A stretch of DNA of 64,000 bases, taken from assembly GCA_000708835.1 (NCBI GenBank), contig DF237234.1, forward strand, positions 48,224 through 112,223, given 5' to 3'. Shown piece by piece: positions 40,443 through 51,900 of the stretch (the first letter of the stretch is position 1; every line of letters starts with the position of its first letter). Origin of the DNA: Klebsormidium nitens (lineage: Eukaryota > Streptophyta > Klebsormidiophyceae > Klebsormidiales > Klebsormidiaceae). The notes beneath the pieces are model-generated. The model was not told the origin of the DNA, searched no databases, and saw nothing but the letters and a program-made list of their open reading frames with translations. Made by a program: the position numbers and the translations under genes.

Positions 40443-40518
40443 TCCAGCATTAGTAGTCCTGTGATTAGTAGTCCTGTGATTCCAGCATTAGTAGTCCTGT
40501 GATTAGTAGTCCTGTGAT
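40443..40518 (+). repeat. Two exact copies of a 38-bp unit containing a 15-bp subrepeat
   Basis: Units 40443-40480 and 40481-40518 read identically. Each 38-bp unit itself contains two copies of attagtagtcctgtg, so the array is a repeat of a repeat. The absence of substitutions points to recent expansion. Confidence 0.95.
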
Positions 40519-40779
40519 TCCTTCGACTCCTGTTTTGATTAGGTCTAGAATCTGCGAATTTCAGGTATCTCAATCTTGCTTCAAAACTGGGGCCTGAAAG
40601 GGGTTTAGGTTGACGATTGGTGAGTTTGTTGCAGGTTCGTAATACGTATATGAACCTACCGCAGGCTCATCCTATCCCGGTTCTGAGCCACTGAGCGCCC
40701 CACTAGCGAGTTGACAGAACACTGTAGGTAGGTAGCTCGCAAATAATTCAGCACATGCTCGTAAGCTAGAGTACCAAAA

Positions 40780-41065
40780 TTCACGAAGAACGTGGAGTAC
40801 CTTCTGATCGACCATCGCTAGCACGGAGGGCTTGGAGCTTTTGCACAAACAGGGCTTCAACCGTTGGCATGATGATCGAGGTGCCGATATCGTCCAATTA
40901 GGTACGGCCACGTTTGTGCTTGGCCAATACGTCCGTGTACTCGAGCTTCTGATGAATGACGGTTTTTGAATCAAAGCGGACCCTAAGGCGGATGCTCCGC
41001 AGAAGTACAAGGATGCATGTGACAAAGAAGGCCATGACTTGGTAATGTGCGTCCATGTTCTATTA
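40780..41065 (+). pseudogene. Decayed coding-like stretch, family not identified
   Basis: On the plus strand a frame reads about 45 codons from near 40833 (STEGLELLHKQGFNRW..., VLGQYVRVLELLMNDGF), meets one TGA near 40968, then continues in the same frame for about 25 codons (KADPKADAPQKYKDACDKEG) up to a GT near 41042. Just upstream, another frame reads NVEYLLIDHR before a stop. The Leu spacing is faintly ankyrin-like, but I cannot name the family. The amino-acid composition looks coding, so I read this as a gene remnant with one nonsense change and one frameshift. It could also be chance. Confidence 0.35.
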
Positions 41066-42336
41066 CAACAGCCATATAGATTAGAGCTAAGTTAGAATTC
41101 TTGCAATCGTGAAAACTGGATTGACGTGCATGATGCGGGATGCAATCTGGTTTTGTGACATGTGACCAGTTCAATGTTGAAGGCGGGCCCGATGAGTTAT
41201 GTCACATGTGACAACGCGGCCGGTAAGCTTGAACTGCAAATCAAGTTTGAGCATTTAACCGGAATAACAGCAGGCTGTTCTAGCTTGCCTGAGCAGTCAT
41301 GCATGTGGCTTATATCAACCATCTTCATATGTGGCCCGATACGATTGATATTCGGTTGCAGATCGAGCGCATCATACCTTCTACTTTGCAGCATGCTGGG
41401 GCAGTCGATTGAACGCATGTGCGGTACACGATCGAGGCTCAGCTGAATTGTCAATCAACGGCTCGCCGCCACATACTCCGCGCTGTAACATGGTCATAGC
41501 TCCCACCACCTGCATGGCATGAATGCAGACGAAACCGTCGAACTTGGCACCAGACAGCGTGCGTGTCCCTGTAGTGCGCGCCCGGCCGATCGAAGTTTTC
41601 AAAGCTAAAGCGAAAGATCAACCCTCAATGAAAAGGAACTGGCCCCTTGAGAGGATTGCGAACGGAAGAAAGGGTCGAAGGTCAAAATTGAGTGTCGCTA
41701 GTCTAGAGAACCTCCAGGTGGACCGGACCTAACGAAGCAAAGCCGTGTCGGACCTTTTCAATGCAACGAGAAACGCAATCTCCTGGGCTTATGAGAAGGG
41801 GATTTTAGAGACTGCTCTCCTGCCACTTCAGGTCAGCATGTTAACCAGATTAGCATGCTTGTCCTGTTTCCTCTAGGATTCACACCTTTTTTTTCCAACC
41901 AAACCCGCTTAATGGGTGCACAAGTAAACTCAACCAATCGAGTATGTTACTAGGGATTCCTAAGCATGCCTGACCAGACTCGGTTACATGTGCCTCTCTG
42001 CCCTGAGTCCCGCCTAGATTTCATTCTCAGACCGCTCCACAGGGCCTGCAGATGTTTGCGGTACAGTGTCAGCAACGCTTCTCAGCCGACGGCCCGTACA
42101 AGTATGTCGGCAGACATGCGGCACAAATAGTACAGTTCAGGGGAAGCAGGGTTAAAAAGTTCGGCAGCGGAAACGGCCCCTCCGGGTCGCTCTGGTTTGC
42201 GCCGTCCACTAAACCCAAAAATCGCCGGGACATGTGCTTGTAATCCCCGAATCTCGTGCACTCGCAATCCTGACCAAAAACTTTTCGCTCCGACCACCAC
42301 TACAAGAACTTCAACGAGCGGACAGGACAACTCACG

Positions 42337-44553
42337 TTAGATGACGTCAGCGGGCTCCCTTGGGACGCACGTGCCGTAGTTGGAGACGAAGCCGTTCTGG
42401 CAGTCGCAGGTGTACGGATAAGGAGTGCTCCACTCGGGGGCGCATACGCCAGCAGGACCGCACGGGTTGCCGTCGCAGACTACACAAGGATGATGTAGAG
42501 TTGACGTCAGATTGTAGCTAGTGGATTCCACTAGAGCGGGCATCACTTGGACTTTGCAGAGAGGTTTCCGGCAGTATTCGGGCCTCCTTTCCGAGAAAGA
42601 GGTTGCAACTCAATCCGAGCCTTCAACAGGATCGGCGTCCAATCTGCTTACGTATCCTTGTTCGCCTGGGTGTGCTCATACGGTCCAGTAAGGCTAGCAC
42701 TTTTCGTACCCCTGTCACAGAATTCCTTCAGCCAACACAGGTTTGCGGCTAAACGCAGGAAGTCGCCCTCGTTGGAGGGTGACGTCACGCTCACCGTCTT
42801 TTGCACAACGCGTTCCCCGCTGGTCTCCGCAGAAGGTCTGGCATTCAGTTCCCTGCGAGCAGTCGTAGACGAACGCACACGGGTTGGCGGACGGGCACTT
42901 CAGGCACGTCGACGGAGCGGGCCCGAACGTCGCGCTCTGGAACTGGCCGCACTTGCAGGTGTATCGTCCGGGTGCGCCCGGGGTGACTGTGCAGCCTGCG
43001 TCGCGCTTCTCCCAGTCATCGTGGAGCCCCTCCTGGCAGGGGTTCGTCGGATAGCAGGGGGGGTCTGAGGTGAAAACAGAGCGTGTATCGTGATTGCGCT
43101 TTTTCTCGTGCCTCCAAAACGGGGCGTAACGGTTCGAGTGATGATGTCTCTTGATTCTAAACCAGCGTGACTACGGTCCTCCTTCTCTCGCGCTAAGAAA
43201 AGCGGGTGAGAGCCTTGGGCTCTTACTAAAGGAAACCTGGGCATAGATGAGCACACCGATGTATCAGCGGCTGCTCATACAAAGACCAGACCTGGGGGCT
43301 TTCGAAGTGAGACAACATGACAGTAAGATGAGAAGCGGGACTTCAACATACACGTCTACGAACTCATCCATGCTGGCGAAATGCAAAGGAAGCTGCTGAC
43401 AGCAACTAAATGTAACTTGTACAGGAGACAATTCGTAAAGCTTACCTGCGGGGGAGGGGGGTGTTCTGGGGACCACTTCTCCACCTGTCAAAGGAGAGGT
43501 CAATTTGAGAACTTGAGAACTTGAGAAGTTTGAGAACTTGAGGACTTGAGAACTTTGAGAATTCAGTGAATATCCAGACAGCGTCCAACGGAGAGTTCGA
43601 TCAACGGGGCTTTTGCCCTTCTGCCGTGAAAGACTGGCGTAGATTCAGTGATACGCCCACCTCCGCCGTTCATGCAGAAAGCTTCTCTTGTGAACACAGA
43701 ATGAGAATGCGCGCTGGCTAGCTAACCCCTTCTCGCATCTCCCTTCAGACAAAGTGTTCATCGTCAGAATCCCCTTTCAAGCAAGCACTCCTGGGTATGC
43801 CAACCCTCCGTACGGGACATGACGTCACCCCTCACCGGGCGTCTCACAGTGCGCCCCCCGCTGGTCCCCGCATCACACGGAAACGCAGCTCGACCCCTGC
43901 GGGCAGTCATGGACGAGCGCGCACGCGCTGGCGGACGGGTACTCCACGCACGGGGACGGACTGGGCCCGAACGTCGCTTTCTGGTGGCGGCCGCACTGGC
44001 AGGTGTATCCTCCGGGGGCTTCCGGAGTTACGGTGCAGACCGCTTCCTCCTTGTCTCTGAAGAGCCCCGCCTGGCAGGGGTTGATAGGGTCGCAGGCGGA
44101 ATCTGGAAAGATTTGAAGGAGGTAGAATGCATGAGATGCCCAGAAGGAGCATAGGAAAACCAATCGGTCAGCCCGTTTGAAAGTCCAGAGAACATGGAAG
44201 ATGACTTTGAGGTGTCCAACAATGTGTCTGGAAACAGAAAGCAAAGTCTGTGCGAAGAGAGCAAGAAGCATCGATGCGAGCTGTGGCAGATTGCTGCCAG
44301 ATTGGGACGAACGTCAGGAAAGCAAAAAGCCTTGGTCATTCAAATTACGTGGCCGTTTCTCAAGCAGTTACATATGTGCAGGGATATGATCATGCAGCAG
44401 ATTGTGAACCGTAATAACCGGTCTTATGGAAAAGTCAGCTCGAGATTTGAAGCACTCGTTTCCAAGCTCGCCTGCTTGAGAGCCCGCTACGAAGGCGAAG
44501 AGGAACACCAGAAGACAGAACCCCTTCATCTTGTCCTTGCTGGCATGGGGCAA
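42337..44553 (-). CDS. Secreted Cys-rich protein with EGF-like domain and duplicated exon; in-frame TGA
   Basis: The function is not known. Exons: signal-peptide exon from 44553 (donor unresolved), 44102-43836, 43484-43446, 43064-42795 and 42479-42337. The first exon encodes a signal peptide (MKGFCLLVFLFAFVAGSQAG), so the product should enter the secretory path. The 267- and 270-nt exons are paralogues: both run from NPCQ.GL through a CTVTP..PG.YTC.CG motif to CGDQRG..C, and both start and end in phase 1. They look like a tandem exon duplication. The last exon is an EGF-like module (CDGNPCGPAGVC ... YTCDCQNGFVSNYGTCV) and ends at a TAA. The 267-nt exon has an in-frame TGA (43875-43873) exactly where its sister has no codon, so either the first copy is broken, a different donor is used, or the stop is read through. 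How exon 1 joins the rest is not clear. Confidence 0.65.
43503..43563 (+). repeat. Short tandem repeat (gagaactt, 8-10 bp) in EGF-like gene intron
   Basis: About six imperfect units of (t)tgagaactt follow one another in the intron between the 267-nt and 39-nt exons of the EGF-like gene. It is purine-rich on the plus strand. Confidence 0.85.
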
Positions 44554-45632
44554 AAGAAGCCTGCAAAATTAGACGGGCAGATCGTACATGTACAAGTTCC
44601 AGACTTTATCATTGGAACCGTAGGAATCAGCGCCTGCATTGGGAAGGTGAATCTGGTCGAGGACAATGTGGTTCCGGCGCCGGGTGACGTCATAAGCTAT
44701 TGCAATTAGCATCATCAAGGTGCCAAAAGATCGCCAAATTGAAGAAACGGGGATAGCTTGCTCGCGGGTGTGGCCTACAGGCCAATTTAAAGGGGAATGT
44801 CGATAATATTGGCGCTCGCGATGGCGCTGGCTCAGCAAGCTGGGGGCTTATTCAAAAGGCCCGGGGTCAGAAGAAGCCAGTGATGCTCACCTAGTTTAAA
44901 AATATCAAAGCGCGACACCAGCAACGTCGTCCTTTGCAGCAAGTTTGCAGTCTAGCAATCTGGGGCTCTCAGCGCAGGCTCAGCTCCCACTGGCGGCTCT
45001 GCTCACGTCTTTCGATAGCGCAGAGGTTTTGAGGGTATCCTGCGAAACACTATCTTCGAATTATTGCAAAACGAACTGCGCCTGCCGCTGTTCGGAAAGG
45101 CTGTATATACTGTTCAATACAGAAGTTCGTGGACCAATTTTTTGGCGTCTCATCAACTTATGTAGCTTGTGCCACTTGTGCTCTGCTGAACAGCTGTCGA
45201 AAGAGCAATGCGCACTGGCCAGGAAGAGCCAGGGCCCAGGAGGTGTGCATCATGTGACGCATTATGCACTTTCCGGTCGCATTTATAGTGCCTATGAGAC
45301 AATGCAAACGACCGTCATGCTTTAGTAGGGTTTGGAGGTTTGGCGATTTGACTCGGCGCTTCGACGGCCGCCGCGGCGCGCGGCACCGTTTCAAGTGGTA
45401 GTGACTGGCCGTACAGGCAATCTCCCGCCGCTAGATGCTAGTGCCTAGCTGCTGGTCAGCTAGCTTGAAGAAGGCAGCTCTGGGCTCCAAGCAAGTCACA
45501 AACTTTCACGAGTTTGTTCTGCTCTCGCGCTTTGGCGCCCTTGTGCGAGCTTTGGCTTTCGTGGATTCTGCGTTCAGCGAGCGAGAGAGCTAGAGTCAGC
45601 TGTTAGCGTGTGCGCGCCCCCGCTAGTTAGAG
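44554..45632. promoter_or_regulatory. Divergent region between EGF-like gene and F-box copy 1
   Basis: The start codons of the minus-strand EGF-like gene and plus-strand F-box copy 1 face away from each other across 1.08 kb. From about 45494 to the ATG the sequence is closely similar to 57873-58015 upstream of F-box copy 2, so the promoter-proximal part and 5' UTR were duplicated with the gene. The rest holds no recognisable gene. Confidence 0.55.
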
Positions 45633-47706
45633 ATGGAGTTCCTCTCCCGATTGACTCCTTTCGAGGAGCTGGTCTGGGAGATGGTTGAGGGGGCCTTGGC
45701 TCTTGGGGAGAGGATCTCACTCCAGGCCTCCAGAGCCACCGGAGACGCTGCTGCTGGCGCGTGCGAGGCTCTCTTCTCCCCTCTCTGCGAGTCTGCCCCT
45801 CTCTCGCAGTCTTCTCCCCTCTCCAGCAGCCAGGACGTCGAGGTCCTCGCAAGCAGCGCCCTTTCTCAGGAGCAGCATACTTGCGAGGCGACCTTGGAGA
45901 CGCAGGGACCTGAGCACACCCAGGACATTTCTTCCGGCCTGGTCCCTGAGTCTTCGTTTCTGGCATTTGGCCTGGCTTGCTGCGCCTCTCAGAGCCCCGC
46001 TTCTTCTAGCAGCCAGGATGGTGATTTGGCCTTCGCTCGCAGCCCCCCGCTTCTCACGCACACATCCTCCAGCGGGGAGGCCTATCTGATGCAGGGACCT
46101 GAACAAACTCAGGATGGTTCAGACAAGTCGGTTCCTGCCCTGGAGAAAGACGAGCTGCTTTTTCCTCAGTTGCTTGCGAGCGCTGAGCTGCCCACACAGC
46201 TGTGCGAGCGGGGCTTGTGTGGCGCCACTGAGGGGGCACTGCCTGCGGGTGGCGAAAGAGTCTCAGAGGAAGAGGAGGGTGCAGGCAGTGGGAGGTCTCA
46301 GAGTTTGGTTTTGGCAGAGCCCAGCGGGGGGGCCTGCCACTTTGAGAGGCTGGACAGGGGGTGCGTGTACAAATCTTGCAGAAACTCACAAACACGCACC
46401 TCGAGGTTTGTTCTCTGGTGTGCCGCGAGTGGCTGGAGATCTCGAATGAGCTGCGGTCCACCATGAGGTTAGAGGGAGCTCCCCAGTTCGCAGCCCTGCC
46501 ATCCTTGCTCCGCCGCTTCACCCGGTTGAGCAGTCTCCACATCTTGGACGTCACGCCCGCAGTGTGCCTGGACGACACGTTCATGAGGCATGTGGCGCAA
46601 CTCGCTCCGCTGGAGAACCTTCATATACAAGGCTGCGATGGTCTTACCGAGACGGGGCTGGTTGCGGTTCTGAGGGGTTGTCCAGCCCTGCGTACGCTCA
46701 TCTTGGAGCAGTGCGGGGGGCTCTGCGGGAGGGCCTTTGAGGGGATCCCCTGCAGGCTGGAGGAGCTGGCACTGGAGTTCTGTGGCGGAACGACCAATGA
46801 GGCGCTGTTCTGGGTGGCAGAAGCTTGCCCGGGGCTGGTTACGCTCTCTGTGAAGACAGGATCGAAGGATGCTTCTCTTGGTGTCGGCCTTGAGATGCTG
46901 GCCCAGCGGTGCAAGGGGCTGACGAAGCTCGTTCTGCACGCCTGCGGGGTGACAGACGAGACTCTCCTGGCCTTTGCTGTGGGCTGCCCCGGCCTGTCTT
47001 CGCTCGAGTTGCACTGCGAGCCCGCCATCACAGACGGGGGGCTGGCAGCCGTGACGTCATGCCTCTACCAGCTGCAGCATTTGGTCCTCTTCAACAACCG
47101 CAAGCTTTTCCAGATTCCACGCAGCGGGTAAGTTGTTGCATTTGTAGATTTGTGCAGCGAAAGAGCTCACTTGATGGAAGGCTCTTGCTGGTTCTCAGTT
47201 TCAGCAACTTGATACACTTTGTTTAAGTTCTTGCAATCAGAAACTGCCCAATCCACGTCGTTTGCAAGATGATGCTCAGCATGCACGTCCTTGTTGACAT
47301 AAGCAAAGGCGTGATCGACAATTACCCCCAACTGACTCATCCCTTACCTTTTGAATGCAGGCCCGGCCTAAAGTTGAAGACTCTTAGTCTAGGTTGGTTT
47401 TGGTACACCCCGGATTTGCTGCTGCGGCAGGTCACGGAGGAAGAGAGTTTAGAAACGTTGCAGATCTATGGGTGCTCCTTTTTGAAGGATGCCACCGTTG
47501 AGAGAGTCCTAGCGAAGTGCAGCCACTTAAAAGTGCTTGGGTTTGCTTTTGATGAGCTCCTAACTCCGGGATTATTGGAAGCTTATGCTAGATGCAGTAG
47601 GAAGGTCTTCCTCGAGATCAAAAAATGCAAGGGCATTGATGCAGGTGGTCTATCTGAGCAGTTGCGGAATTTGTCTAACGTTGAGGTTGATAAGGACACA
47701 AACTGA
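45494..47706 (+). repeat. Segmental duplication, F-box unit copy 1 (partner at 57873-60053)
   Basis: Homology to 57873-60053 covers the 5' leader, both exons and the intron position of the F-box/LRR gene. Similarity begins near gtcacaaact at 45494 (57873 in the partner). The first 700 coding bases are close to identical by eye; the LRR part is clearly lower. Spacing between copies is about 12.4 kb and the orientation is direct. Confidence 0.85.
45633..47706 (+). pseudogene. F-box/LRR gene copy 1, disrupted by a 1-nt deletion in the F-box
   Basis: F-box/LRR proteins are substrate adaptors of SCF ubiquitin ligases: the F-box binds SKP1 and the LRRs bind the target. Exon 1 is 45633-47127, exon 2 is 47361-47706. 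The N-terminal 240 residues are Ser/Gln-rich with two internal repeats containing SSSQD and QGPE.TQD. The F-box follows (HFERLDRGCVY...LVCREWLEIS) and then LRRs of the plant Cys-containing type (LVLHACGVTDETLLAFAVGC). Relative to copy 2, one base is missing between 46370 and 46371, inside the F-box, so the first frame runs into a stop at 46464-46466, while the F-box tail and all LRRs are open in the next frame to the stop at 47704-47706. The rest shows no other lesion, so a sequencing or assembly error is a real alternative to a pseudogene. Restarting at a Met near 46464 would give an LRR-only product. Confidence 0.8.
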
Positions 47707-48957
47707 TGGCAGCTAATTTATATGTTAACCATATATTGTAGGACAGACCTGGCTCGCATAGTTCTAGTTTGTACATAGACGATGTAGTCTAGATTTGAAA
47801 GCACGCGGGCTCCATAATTAAGTTTGTGTTGAACATTCTCTATTCTTAAGTGGGTTTGACATTTTAGCCTTAATTGTTGGATTGGGCCCGGCTGCAATGA
47901 ACTCCTCACTTTCGTCGGATCCTTGCACGTCAGTGCCTATGAGGCACGAATGCAGTTGAGACGGTCATTCCTCAGTACTGGCGGCGACGTCATGACTGCT
48001 GCAGCGCGTAAAATGATGCCAGACGCGTGTAAGCCTAGTTTGCACATGTCGACAGGCCCGGTGCTCAATTGATTTTACGGAGCTCTACACCAACATAAGT
48101 ATACATGTCTTCCAACAACTTATAGGCATTCAATGTACTGGTATTCAAACGATCCATGCAACATATGAGTTGCAACTAAAGGCTGAATCAACCTTGATTC
48201 GCTCTTGCTAGAAAATAATTAGAGCTACATAACAGAAATCTGCGGGCTTAATGATACTTGGAGTGCATTTTCTTGTAGTGGGCGAGTTAGTGGCCCGGTC
48301 ATGCAACTGCCAACGTGTTAATTCGCCACAGAATACTCAGTATCCAGGCCGTTCGTCCAACATAAGAATATCATACAGTTTTGAAGACCAGACTGCTATA
48401 AGCGTCTGCATGATCAACAAAGTCTGCTCAATCGACTTGATTGAAATGATCTCTCCTCATCACGTACACTGCGATCCGGCTTCCCTGCTTGATAAGGATC
48501 CTTGACCTTCTCATTACTGCGCCCTACTGGACCACTGAGCAATATCGAGCGCTGCATGCACTAGTTGCGGGTTGCGTAAACATTGATTGACTATACAGTC
48601 GCCGAATACAACGTCGGGCTGCTCAACCTGATCTCATCACGTATTCGACCTTCTGTCAGTCGCCTACCGTCCGTAAAGGGCATGGGGATCTCTCCTCTCT
48701 TTGATCCAAGTTGCTTCTATCCTGTCGAGCATGAGTATTATTGAAAGTCCTCTACAGTCCACATATTGGCTCTAAACCGTAATCCCTGACGCCTTCCTTC
48801 ATTTCTTGCTGGCCGTACTGCAAGTGCAGCGCAGTCGAAAGGTCAGGCGTGCATCACATGCGGTAACATTCTGCAAAAGCCTCAAGAGTATTTGCGACAA
48901 TCTGACGACGAGACTCTTCTGAATCTCCATTCGTACGCAGGCACCTAAAAAATCTCG
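47707..48957. other. Convergent intergenic region, no gene seen
   Basis: This lies between F-box copy 1 and the last exon of coiled-coil copy 1. It is relatively AT-rich and without recognisable exon, RNA gene or repeat. It should hold the 3' UTRs of both genes. I saw no obvious similarity to the corresponding stretch after F-box copy 2 (60054-61659), but did not align them base by base. Confidence 0.45.
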
Positions 48958-51900
48958 TCAGCAAAGCCGCAGATGTACGAGGCAACAAATATGCCGTAAA
49001 TAACGGTCTTGCCTCTTAGCCCGTTGTCCGCTGGAAGTGGCCATCGGTGAGGTCAACACGGAAGCGGGACTCGGGAGCGTCTGAGAGCACAAAAAACAGA
49101 CGTTAAAGGTCTCGAATATGCTGCCAGCATGCTAATGACGTGGCAGACGTGCTCGAGAGTTGATTGGAGCCATCCTAGTTTCAGCCACTGTCTAGAAGGC
49201 AGGTGGCACACGGAATCGTGGATCGACTCAAGCACGCCGTGCGGCCAGGCCTCACGATCCTGGAATAATAAACTTACGGGGGAAGGGGCGGCAGAAGCAG
49301 AAGCGAGCTCCAGCAATTGCATCCGCTCCGCCTGCAAGGAGTAGTCGGGAAAGGTCTCTTCTCTAGGTAGAGCTTACAAAGTATCAGCCGCGTGGAGATA
49401 AGATTCCGTCTGAATTCTAGAAAATCAAACAAGTCAACCTTGAAAGCGCGCCTCCATCCTGCTGCGCGTCCATTAGCGAAAGACGCAAGTGGCGCTTGTT
49501 TGAACTCACCTCGGGCACGAAAGCGCTCGCACCATGCAAGGAAAAGAGCAGCTTTTGCAGTGAGTGTAGTTGCTGCAGGGAAACAACGTAGTTTATGCTT
49601 GGAGCCACGCACTTTGAGGGCGTGATCCTAAAAGTCGGTGGCCGGGATTGAAGCAAACGTTGCCGAAAATCCGAAAAGGAAGCCGAATAGTTGCAAAAAC
49701 CAGAAACGGAGACGAGGAAGCAGAGTCGTAGCGGCTATGACTTTGTATCGGAGGTGCCACACCACGTGTCTCCACATGGCTTGATGGCAAGTGCAGAGTC
49801 CTGCAGGAGGAGTATTGCCGGCAGAAGGATCCTCCCCGGAGTTTCTAAAATGATGCTACTGATGCGGCGAGTTCCGCGAGATTGGGGAAGGTTGCGACCA
49901 AACAAGGGTCCGGGCCACGAACGCCCGTGGCCCTGCGTTTCGAGCAATTTCCACACATATTCGCTCACCAGCTGCAGTGTCTGGCGCTCCCTCTGCGCGC
50001 TGTCCATGTCGGCGCGTACGGTCTTCAACAGCGCCGCCTCCCGCTCCGCGTCCTGCGCCCTTTGCGCGACGTCGCGCTCCTGCTGCGCGCGCCTCTTGCG
50101 CATCTGGTGCGAGTACTCGGCAGCAGTGGCGGCATTGTCCGCCTGCAGGAAGGACCAGGAAGCGTCAGAAGGCGGGCCGAAGTTCTACTAAAAGGTTTCG
50201 GTTGTGCAAAGGTAGACGTGGCATTATGACCAGATTTCCGTCAGAATCAAAAGACGGTCGATGAGCAAGCGGAGTGGGAACAGAAACTGAGATAGGGAGG
50301 TCCTCGTAGTTTAGGTCTCAATCACTCTTCAGTGTTGGATAAATCCAAAACAAAGCTTTGCTGTGGCATGGGGCTCGCTCATGCTCGATCAAGACACCCT
50401 ATCTACACAAAAAGACATGCTGTTCTGTTTGATCAGAAGCAAGTTTTTGTTGGGGGCGAATTTCTGCTGGGACGCATCGCATGTTTAAGATCTCGGCCTC
50501 CTCATGTAGAGCAGGATACGGACGGCGTCTCGCTTACCTCCAGCTGTCGAATGCGCTGCAGGCGCCCCGCCAAAGTCGAAACAAAGTCTGCCGGGGCAAC
50601 GCTGCCGAGGATACCCGTTGCCTGCAACTCTGCGGACTGCACACAAGGAAGACCCAGGTTCTCATTAAGCTTTATCTTACGAGTATCCTGACTAAGGCCC
50701 TCGTGCCCTGCTTTACTTACAATGTACAACAACGCTGCCTGGAAAGGGCATGCAGACTACAGCCTTCGATATGCGGATTAAGTAGAGCTGTGTCTGGAAG
50801 ATCGTGACGTCACTGCCCTCACAAGCACAGCTTCACATTCTCAAAGAAAAGGTCTTTGACGAAATTTCAAGATAGAAGGCCTATGATAACGAAAGATTTG
50901 GGAAAGCCTGACACTGCCGTCACCTGGACAACATTTTCAAAGAGCCCGCACGTAGAGGCTTAAGGTCCTCAACCGTTATTCCCCCTTTCAGGTGCCTCAC
51001 TTTCATTCTCTCTGAATTTTTGGAAAGTCTGCCCATAGCCGTTCAGACCGGGCGCTTCCTCACCTGCTTCTCTAGCGCCGCCCGCGCCCGCTCGCTCCTC
51101 TCCAGGTCCTCCCGCAGCTTCCTCTCCACCAATGACGGCGCCCCCCTCTTCTGCGCTACAAAGTGCTTCTCCCCGGGGGATACCACCTCCTTGCCCTTGC
51201 CCTTCAGCGCGGCACGCTCCTTCTCCACCCCCGCCAGCTTCTCGCGCAGGCCCCGAATCGCCTCTTCTTTTTCCGCCAGCTCATTCTGCCACACAGCCCG
51301 CTCGTCCTCGCGCTTCTCCACCTCACCCTGCCACGCGGCCACCTGCTCCCGGAGAGCGTTCACCTCCGTTGATCGCTCCGCTAGTTCCTCCTTGAGGGCC
51401 GCGATAACCTCGCGCGCGTCCGCGGCCCCCTTCGCCCCCGCGCGCCGCTCCTCGTGGAGGGCCAGCTCGTACCCCGCGCACTTTTCGTCTAGCGCCGCGA
51501 GCTGTGCGCGCGCTTCTGCTGCCGCCTTCTCGCCACCGTCGCCCTTCATGGCAAGTTCCGACTTCAGCCGCTCGTTCTCCTTCTTGACCGATTCGAGTGT
51601 CGCAACCAAAGTGGCCTCCGTGCGCTTCGTTTCGCTCAGCTTGTGCGTCCACAGGGCGTTCTCAGCCCGAAGCGCCGACATCGCCACCCGTGCAGACTCC
51701 ACTTCTTCGTGCTCCGCGGCGAGCTTTGTTTTCAGCCGCGTGTTCATTTTCTCGAGCGCCGCCAGCTTCTCGGTCGCCTCCGCGGCCGCCTTCTTCGCCC
51801 CGCTTCTCTCCCCCGCCAGCTCCACCTTCGCCCGCGCGCTCTCTTCTTCCACAGTCGCAATCCACGCGCGCGCCTCCGCGGCCGCGCGCTCCGCCTGAAT

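Larger units (their letters stand above)
39994..42336. other. Convergent intergenic region with repeat and decayed frame
   Basis: This 2.3 kb lies between the 3' ends of GT61 copy 2 and the EGF-like gene. It holds a 38-bp tandem repeat (40443-40518) and a degraded coding-like stretch (about 40780-41065), each listed separately. From 41070 to 42336 I see no exon, RNA gene or repeat; the right end should be the 3' UTR of the EGF-like gene. Confidence 0.5.

Noticed and set aside
44194-44709. 171-codon open frame on the plus strand
   Set aside because: It overlaps the signal-peptide exon of the EGF-like gene on the other strand, has no family resemblance and no splice partner.
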